Shown here: positions 57,255 through 64,000 of the stretch, in pieces | Numbering within the stretch: the first letter of the stretch is position 1 | How the letters are laid out: every line of letters starts with the position of its first letter | Origin: Zanthoxylum bungeanum | Taxonomy: Eukaryota; Streptophyta; Magnoliopsida; Sapindales; Rutaceae | DNA: 64,000 nucleotides | Assembly (NCBI GenBank): GCA_019454045.1 | Contig: SKCR01021094.1 | Location: 124,001-188,000 of the forward strand | Direction of reading: 5' to 3' | Translations under genes and position numbers: made by a program | The notes under the pieces: generated by a model | What the model saw: only the letters and a program-made list of their open reading frames with translations | Databases searched by the model: none | Told to the model about the DNA's origin: nothing

Positions 57255-58930
57255 CATGAGACGAACCAGAAGCTTTGAACTCCGACCGCTTGACCCATAA
57301 ATTGAAAGAATCATCAGACAATTGTAAAGGGAAAGGCGAGAAGGCCAAAAAGCTTTAGTCAACATGGAACCTGAACCTTTGGTGGTTGCACCACCAATTC
57401 CCATTTGAGACAGAACCGTTCCGGTGGTTGACGCCTTCATTTCTTGTATTGTACTTCCTCTCTTACCAGCAAATGCGTGTGACATCAAAACATGCATCCA
57501 GATGATTCAGCAGTCAGTTTAGTTTGGGGGAATGCAACTGAAGATCCTAATGCCCACATCAGCAACTTCCTGGAAGTTTATGGCACTTTCAATTACAATA
57601 GAGCATCTAAGAAGCAATGAGACTACGAGTTTTTCCATATTCCTTGAAAGACAGAGCCAAATCTTGGCTACATTCACTACCAGCAGGTTCCATCACAACT
57701 TGGAACAATCTAGCCACCCAATTCCTTGCAAAGTACTTTCCACCAGCCAGAACAGCAAAACTGAGAAATGACATCACATATTTTGTACAACAAGATTCAG
57801 AATCCCTCTGCGAAGCTTGGGAAAGATTCAAAGATTTACTCCGGAAATGTCCTCACCATGAGATTGCAAAATGGCTACAAGACCAAACCTTCTACAATGG
57901 ACTTTCTGGAATAATGAGAACCACAATTGATGCTGCTGCTGTAGGAGCTTTAATGGCAACATGAGAAGATCAAGCATGTGACTTAATTGAAGAAATGGCC
58001 AACAAAAACTCCTTGTGGCCAACAGAAAGGAGCTTGATTCAACGGATTGCTGGAATTTATGAAATTGGATCCAACACTGCATTTAAATTCTAAGCTGGAT
58101 CAGATTTGCAAAAATCTGGAAACTCTCAGCATACAAGTTAATACTGGATCCACAAGTTCACCATATGGAGGAGCACTAGAGCCAAACCAATATAAAGAGA
58201 CGGTGAATTATGTCAACAATTTCAATAGACAGGGGAACATCCATATTCCAATACCTACAACCGAGGGTGGAGGAATCATCCCAATTTCGCATGGAGCAAC
58301 AATTCAGGGCAAAAGAACTATCCACCACCAGGATTCCAACAGCAAAGCCAGGAGCATGAAAAAGAACCAGGAATAGCGGAAGTGCTGGCTTAGTTAAAAA
58401 AGTACGATGCTATGTTTCAAAATCAAGCAGCATTAATTCAAAATCAAACAGCATCAAATGAAGCTATGTTTCAAGCCCAATCAACATTGAATCAAAGCTT
58501 AACTTCTTCTATTAAAGGACTCGAGAATCAAATTGGACAACTGGCCAATGCTCAGAGTTACAGACCGCCAAGTAACATTCCTAACAACACTGAACCAAAT
58601 CCGAGGAACATAGGGAATGAGCAATGTCATGCCATCATGTTAAAAAGCGTTACTGAAATCAACAAAGATGTTGGAGCCAAAACAACTACTGAGGAAGTTC
58701 CAAAAGAAATAAAGTAACATATGGAGGAAAAAGAAGCAAAGGAAAAAGAACAGATCACTCCACCTCCATCTTTTCCTCAGCGTCTTCAGAAAAACAAACT
58801 GGACAAGCAATTTGCTCGTTTCCTGGAGGTGTTTAAAAGCTGCATATTAACATTCCATTTGGAGAAGCGTTGGAACAAATGCCCAGTTATGCCAAATTCA
58901 TGAAAGACAGTCTTTCACGAAAGTAGAGAT
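57255..58930 (+). pseudogene. gag of element A3
   Basis: The ATG at 57255 begins MRRTRSFELRPLDP, with a stop right after it. The gag core is open at 57617-57964 (LRVFPYSLKDRAKSWLHSLP, ITTWNNLATQFLAKYFPPAR, LCEAWERFKDLLRKCPHH), followed by TFYNGLSGIMRTTIDAAA. Later pieces 58047-58376, 58412-58717 and 58721-58903 hold the Gln/Asn-rich region, LENQIGQLANAQSYRPP and ITPPPSFPQRLQK. At least five stops or frameshifts are present. Confidence 0.85.
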
Positions 58931-59612
58931 TGAGAGATTACGAGACAGTAACATTATCAGAAGAATGCAGCACTATCATTCAGAGGAAACTTCCTCCAAA
59001 ATGGAAAGATCCTGGCAGTTTCACTGTTCCTTGCACCATAGGAGAACATGACTTTGGTAAGGCTTTGTGTGATTTAGGTGCGAGTGTCAATTGATGCCTT
59101 TTTCTATTTTCAGGAAATTGCAGATTGGAGAAACAATGCCCACCTCAGTCTCTCTACAACTTGCTGATAGAACGCTCGTATTTCCGAGAGGTGTAGTTGA
59201 AGATGTGCTGGTCAAGGTTGACAAATTTATTTTCCCAGCAGATTTTATTGTCCTTAATATGGAGGAAGACGAAGATGTGTCGATCATCCTCGGGAGACCA
59301 TTCTTGGCTACAGGTCAAACCATTATTGATGTACATAAAGGAGAATTAATCATGAGGGTACATGACCAAGAAGTAATATTCAATGTTTTCAAGGCCATGA
59401 ATTTCCCAGATGATGAAAAGAATGAGGAATGTTTCAGACTTGATGTAATACACAGTACCATTCAGAACTCCAATGCAATGCAAAGTTCTACTGACAGACT
59501 TAAAACATGTCAATTGCCTGTGGAGCCTGAAGATAAAGCATCTTTTGCACTGAAAAAAGCCAATTCTTGCACTACAAGCAACATAAGAGAAAAAGTTCCA
59601 CCTGCTCAATGA
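58930..59612 (+). pseudogene. Athila-type protease of A3
   Basis: Counterpart of 39727-40350. The segment with the D-L-G-A active site (GKALCDLGASV, about 59058-59090) lies just before a frameshift; the remainder is open from 59091 (MPFSIFRKLQIGETMPTSVS, SIILGRPFLATG). It ends in a stop at 59612, after which the integrase remnant follows in another frame. Confidence 0.85.
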
Positions 59613-59946
59613 ATTGGAGGAATTTCACAATCAGCCTTTTGAGGATGCCAAATTGTACAAAGAAAAGGCCAAGAAGAGACAGGATGAGAAGTTAGCGCGC
59701 ATACAACTAGAACTAGGGCAGAAGGTACTGTTAAATAAATCAAGGGTGAAATTCTTCCCATGGAAGCCAAAATAATGGTGGTCAGGTCTATTTATGATCA
59801 CCAATGTTTTACCAGACAGAGCCGTTGAGATATATGATCCTGACTCCAACAAAACTTTCAAGGTTAAAAACAAGCGTGTTAAGCACTACTGGGGAGAATC
59901 ATTTGAGCGACAAAAAAAAAGTGTCACACTTTCAGATCCAGCCTAA
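59600..59946 (+). pseudogene. Integrase C-terminal remnant of A3
   Basis: Read in frame from about 59600: LNELEEFHNQPFEDAKLYKE, GQKVLLNKSRVKFFPWKPK, then after a TAA VLPDRAVEIYDPDSNKTF and KNKRVKHYWGESF, ending at 59946. It is the end of Athila integrase joined directly to the protease region, as in A2. Confidence 0.85.
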
Positions 59947-60039
59947 CATTCGAGAAATCATGTCTAGCTGATGACTTTAAACTTAGAGCTAGCTGGGAGG
60001 CAACCGATGCAATTTGTGTATATATTGTGATTTGGTTTC

Positions 60040-60070
60040 TTTTAATTTTTGTGTGTTTAGTTTTTGCAGG
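60040..60070 (+). promoter_or_regulatory. Candidate 3' splice acceptor before the cysteine-rich ORF
   Basis: A T-rich tract ends in TTTTTGCAG|G at 60069, 16 bases before the ATG at 60086. The same acceptor-like sequence is found in A2 (about 39208 on the minus strand). Splicing from a leader donor would place this ORF first on a subgenomic mRNA. The donor has not been identified. Confidence 0.4.
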
Positions 60071-60085
60071 TTAAGTCATTTCAAG

Positions 60086-60538
60086 ATGGAAGATGCTCTC
60101 GTAAATCTTCATAAGCAATTTCCTTCTCTCCCTCAAAAATCTCTTATGAAAGTTTACAAAGTTCGTTTGGAACGAATGAGACTACTGATGATCAAATGTA
60201 TTCCTACTGACATTCGTTGGATTATTGAAGCACGGGTCCGATTGGCAGGTGAGTCTTCTGACTCTTTTATTTCACATCTGCCTGGTTTAGGAAGAAACAC
60301 CTATGCTAAAAAGAGAAGAGCCAAAAGAATGTGTGTTTGTTATAAATGTGCTCGTATGTTTTGTGATACTCGTTGTCATTATTTAGGAATGGTGTCTGAT
60401 AACCGCGAAGATAAGATTAATTTCATTAGGGATGGCTTGAGTAAGGAGTCTTTGGATGACATATCTAAAACTCTTGAGACGCATCCCAGTGGATCTGTGT
60501 GTTATATGCACAATTTCAAAAAGAAAGACAACAGTTAA
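60086..60538 (+). CDS. Cysteine-rich nucleic-acid-binding-like protein of A3
   Basis: An intact 150-codon ORF starting MEDALVNLHKQFPSLPQK. Residues 70-81 are strongly basic (RNTYAKKRRAKR) and are followed by C-x2-C-x4-C-x3-C (Cys85, 88, 93, 97), then GMVSDNREDKINFIRDGL. Basic stretch, cysteine cluster and the following G...N...FI..G pattern match my recollection of the cysteine-rich nucleic-acid-binding proteins of carlaviruses, which act in silencing suppression and, in one reported case, as a nuclear transcription activator. The last 30 residues have no parallel I know. It lies after the integrase end and 327 bases before LOG. A zinc-binding cluster is likely; the viral link is an inference. 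The start at 60086 is chosen since the conserved copy in A2 has the same ATG. Confidence 0.72.
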   Translation: MEDALVNLHKQFPSLPQKSLMKVYKVRLERMRLLMIKCIPTDIRWIIEARVRLAGESSDSFISHLPGLGRNTYAKKRRAKRMCVCYKCARMFCDTRCHYLGMVSDNREDKINFIRDGLSKESLDDISKTLETHPSGSVCYMHNFKKKDNS

Positions 60539-60865
60539 GTCTCGGGAAACTGAATCAAAAAGACCATGTTTGCCAATTTATAAGAAAATTGGATGGGAAG
60601 CTTGTCCCTGACGCATAGACGTCAATCAAGCTGTAAATTATTGTAAATATTATATCTTTTGGTCTTGTCATAATAATTGTAATTTATTTTATTATTTTCT
60701 TTTATTTCTCCGACAGGATCCAGACCTTTTTTACTATCACGATTTATTTTATTGTTAACTAATACTTGTCATTTGGCAGGTACTAGTGCTATTATTTTAC
60801 TCACCCCTTTCAGGTGTTATAAATTCAACTCATCATTGCACTTTTGAAGACATCCAGTGTAAAAC
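60539..60865 (+). other. Spacer between cysteine-rich ORF and LOG in A3
   Basis: Non-coding and matched in A2 (38387-38724, minus). It has acceptor-like TTTGGCAG|G (about 60779) and CCCCTTTCAG|G (about 60814) and a TATAAATT box (60821-60828) 38 bases before the LOG ATG. These suggest that LOG could be expressed from its own short promoter or by splicing. Confidence 0.5.
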
Positions 60866-61520
60866 ATGGAAGCCACTTCAAGAAGACGAGTCGAAAACAT
60901 CTGTATGTTTTGCGGTACTAGTGTTGGTGTTAAGCCACAATACGTAGAAGCAGCACATGAATTGGGTTGAGTCTTAGCTGCAAGGAATATGCACCTAGTA
61001 TATGGCGGAGGCAATCTTGGACTTATAGGGATCGTTTCAAAAGCTGTACAGGAGAGAGGCAGTTACGTTTTGGGAATCATCCCAAAACCATTGGCAGAGG
61101 CAAATCTTATTGAACCATCAAACGGAGAAGAACTAATCGTGCCAGGTATGTTTGAACGATTGATAGAAATGATTAACCATGCTGATGCTTTTATTGCTTT
61201 GTCAGGTGGCTTGGGAACATTGGAGGAAATTTTTACAGTGTTATCTTTGGGCGAACCTGAAAATACACCAGAAACCGCTTGGACTGTACAACGTTGAAGG
61301 ATTTTATGATTTTCTTTGTGTGTTTCTTGATGATGCCCGGAGAAATAGGTTCGTGTCAAAACCTTTAAAAGAACTTATCTTCATTGCCAGAACTGCTTCG
61401 GATCTAATTGACCAAATCTTAGCCTATGAACCACAAATTGACCCTATCCTTTCAAAGATAAATTGGTCCGAGGACGATCGTGGTAAGAGGCATCAGATTA
61501 ATCTGGATCTTAACCTTTAA
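60866..61520 (+). pseudogene. LOG: LOG-like cytokinin phosphoribohydrolase carried by A3
   Basis: The ATG at 60866 gives MEATSRRRVENICMFCGTSV. A TGA at 60968-60970 and one extra T near 61248 break the frame. The pieces 60989-61297 and 61179-61520 together cover the family: YGGGNLGLIG, FER for the catalytic Arg region, SGGLGTLEE (Pro of PGG changed to Ser), IHQKPLGLYNVEGFYDF and a C-terminal tail ending NLDLNL. Full length would be about 217 codons. Compared with A2 it has extra substitutions in the conserved core, so this copy is dead. It supplies the C-terminal part that is out of frame in A2. Confidence 0.9.
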
Positions 61521-62836
61521 CTTTTCGTGTAGAATTTCAGCTAACCATGTATTATCTTCTAAACTCTTCTTCTATTGTTTAAGACATTGGGGACAATGTC
61601 TCATTTAGGTTTAGGGGAGGGAATTAGTTGATCAGTATCTTATTTTTAGTGGTGTGTTGTTTTTATTTTTAGTCCAAATTTTTTCGAAAAATACAAAAAA
61701 AAAATGAAAATTTTTCAAAAATTACAAAAACATGTTGCATTTTTGTGTTTTTATTTTGACTAAAAAAGAGAAATTGGTAAGAGATAGCTGAGTAAGAAGT
61801 TTTCACTCCTGAGACGTATCTCAAACCTATTTCGGAACAAGTTAATTTTTGTTTATTTCTTTTGAATTATTTAATTTGTGAATTCTCCATAATACTGACT
61901 AAATGGATCTTCATATGCTCAGTTGGCAGGTATTATCAACATGCATAGTAACATACAGACATGAGTTGTAATTGAAAAGTTTATAATATTTAGTGCTCTA
62001 GTTTAATTGGAGAAAGCATCTCAAAAAGTGATGGAGTAAAAAAAAACGTCTGAGATCCGAGTTATTAAGTCTGTAAGGGTGTTTTAACACCTATTGCCCT
62101 AAAGCCAACTGGTTTGGGAGTCACTGGCCCAAAGCTCGCTACATGGATCAAGGATGTTGCAAAAAAATATATATCTGAAGTCTGAGTAATTAAGTCCGTA
62201 GGGGTGTCTTAACACCTGGTGCCCTAAAGCCAACTGGTTTGGGAACCACTGACCCAACACTCGCTACATAGATGGAAAATATTATATATAAATAAAAAAA
62301 ATCAAAAATCAAAAGAAAAAAATCAGAAAAATTATTCCATTGCTGCAAAAAGGTGTGAATTGTGATAAGACTTTAGGAAAAAATATTACTCTCTTATCAA
62401 CTGCACTTGTGACTGTTGTGGGCAAAAATGAGTTGATTAATATTTTTTCGGCTGTGCATATGGAGAATGGTAAATATAATCGGTGAATTTACTTATTCAG
62501 TAATTTAGAAAGATAGAAAACAACTAGTAACTTGGAGTATAAGTTTCACCTGATTAGTCACTAACTTCTTTATTCTATTTTCTCTTGTCTTTTTGCTTTT
62601 GTGTGCATTAGTTTTATTATCTTTTTACTTTTGTAAAACATTTGTGGGTATCGTTGCTGTAAGCCCTCACGAGACTATAACTCGTCCACTAGGGACACCT
62701 AGGGGTTTAAAGGCTTGTTGCATACGCTAAATGCAACCGTGATCCCTACGAAAGTGGCTTAGTTTAATTTTAATTGTTTCTTGTATTTTATTTTGTTGTT
62801 TTGCTAGAGGACTAGCAAAATGTTAGGTTTGAGGTG
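61521..62836 (+). mobile_element. 3' non-coding region of A3
   Basis: Internal polypurine tract GGTTTAGGGGAGG (about 61608-61620) after GACATTGGGGACAATGT, the palindromic TTTTTTCGAAAAA near 61680, duplicated hairpin motif (about 62048-62155 and 62165-62270) and the terminal tract (62825-62836, changed to GGTTTGAGGTGT). No ORF is supported. Confidence 0.82.
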
Positions 62837-64000
62837 TGATGAACGGAAAATATATCAATATTTACCCCCCATTTTACTTAATATTTTGTTTAGTTTCTCG
62901 GGTTTGATGAACGTTTTGCAGATAAAATAATATTGGGACTTAATGAAATCATTTAAGACGAAATATGGGTCAAATAAGGGCAAATATTGGACTTGACATA
63001 TTAATTTTGGAGTTGGAAACTTGAAATGGCGTTTTAACGAAGTGCATTTTTGGAAATTCCAATTTTACGCATCTGTCGTATTTTGGGTATAACATTTTAC
63101 TTCGATATCGGATTGAGTTGATTCTAGTTCCAGATTAAAGAAGACTCAAATATTACAACTTTAAAGACAAAATATTTTCGAGTTCTGGATATTTCATGCC
63201 CAAAATGGATGAACCATCTAGAAGTGTGTTGTGTGTAATTATTAAAGTCATTTTCAAAGCAAAAAAAATAAAATAAATAAATAATAAAAATTATCAAATC
63301 ACCACCAAACATGATAAGAAATTTGTGGAGCAATTAATAATGGATTTGGTGGAGCAATTAGTGGAGCAATTAATAATGAATTTGATGGATGATTTGATGG
63401 ATGCAGAATATTGCCTATAAATACCAAACAATTTCATTTGTAAATTCATACTTTCTTCTAAGGAATTCCTTAAGAATACTAAGAAGATTGTATTTTGTTT
63501 GTTTATTTATACCTTTCAGTAATTAATTTCAGCTTTCGCACTTTCTTTTCTTTACTTTTCAGTTTTTACTTTCCGTAATTTACTTTTACGCACAGTACTT
63601 TCCTTTCTTTACTTTTTCAGTTTTTACTTTTCAAGCAATGAGGTGGTAACTCCCCCTTACTGGGGTAAAAGGTAAAGCTTTTATTATTGCTATTTAGATT
63701 AATCTCCCCTAATTATAATATAATAACTATTTAAAACCTGACTTAACGAGGATACCGCCATATTGGTCGGTTGGTAATTATTTAAATTGGTTTTAACATG
63801 ACTAAACTGGATACCGCCTGATTGGTCGGTTAGTAATTAATTATTAATCTGACTTAATCTGGATACCGCCTATATGGCTGGTTGGTAATTATCATGCAAA
63901 GTTAATATATTATATAAAGGGAGATATCTAAAATAGAAGTAATAAAAGTGGATCCTTTTACCTCAGCATTTTCTTTTATTGTACTTTTACTTTATTTACT
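62837..64000 (+). mobile_element. 3' LTR of A3, cut by the window end
   Basis: It starts TGATGAACGGAAAATAT and follows the 5' LTR at 54992 closely, with one ~30-base deletion near 62915 and degeneration of the palindrome before the TATA box (about 63405). It breaks off at the end of the window, about 56% of the way through. Confidence 0.92.

Larger units (their letters stand above)
54992..64000 (+). mobile_element. Element A3: second Athila-like carrier of LOG-like gene
   Basis: A family-A element on the plus strand, inserted in the RT of C; AATAC (54987-54991) would be its target duplication. The order is the same as in A2: LTR, PBS, gag, protease, integrase C-terminus, cysteine-rich ORF, LOG-like gene, 3' non-coding region and 3' LTR (incomplete at the window end). 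It is more decayed than A2 in gag and LOG, but has the intact cysteine-rich ORF. It gives an independent second copy of the whole arrangement. Confidence 0.92.

Overview
This window is repeat-rich nuclear DNA of a flowering plant, probably a dicot. It is almost wholly built from nested LTR retrotransposons, with remnants of LINE, CACTA-like and hAT/MITE DNA transposons. The plant assignment rests on the Ty3/gypsy and Ty1/copia lineages present (Athila, Tat/Ogre, Tekay-type chromovirus, copia), their tRNA primer-binding sites, and two MIR169-like precursor hairpins. I saw no rRNA, tRNA, CRISPR array or bacterial-type operon. The only host-type locus I recognise is the MIR169 pair near 16-17.4 kb.

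Layout. 1-3325: 3' end of an Athila-like element with its 3' LTR (family A), inserted in a second family-A LTR of which only the tail remains. 3326-9679: a minus-strand Tekay-like chromovirus with part of its 3' LTR, a broken integrase, about 1.4 kb of unrecognised decayed coding-like DNA, a gag start, the PBS and a 2.26-kb 5' LTR. 9680-13717: 3' end and LTR of a related family (family D). 13718-15386: LINE reverse-transcriptase remnant and a CACTA-like remnant. 15387-29596: a direct tandem duplication of about 1.2 kb, each unit with a MIR169-like hairpin and the same MITE. The second unit is split by a 10.5-kb Tat-like element E (18417-28913). E carries a broken gag, three tandem-repeat blocks and an antisense ORF, and is itself interrupted by two family-D solo LTRs. 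29597-33194: an LTR-like fragment and a copia 5' end with no recognisable genes. 33195-54991: 5' LTR, PBS, gag, protease and start of RT of a Tat/Ogre-like element C. Its LTR is broken by a complete family-A element (A2), a copia solo LTR and a family-D solo LTR. 54992-64000: a second family-A element (A3) inserted in the RT of C and running off the window end.

The most notable system is family A. A2 (34339-44202, minus) and A3 (plus) share one layout: LTR, tRNA-Asp-type PBS, Athila gag, protease, a deletion removing RT, RNase H and the integrase core, the integrase C-terminus, then two extra genes where Athila elements usually carry an env-like ORF. The first extra gene encodes a small protein with a basic KKRRAK stretch and a C-x2-C-x4-C-x3-C cluster that resembles the cysteine-rich nucleic-acid-binding proteins of carlaviruses. 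The second is a LOG-type cytokinin-activating phosphoribohydrolase. Finding the same order and the same pol deletion in two copies means this is a family that amplified with its cargo. Both copies now carry frameshifts or stops, so they would have needed enzymes supplied in trans, and present-day function is not shown.

LTR boundaries and target-site duplications (TSDs) were read by eye. Boundaries stated to the base are those where the ends and, usually, TSDs agree; approximate ones are marked as such.
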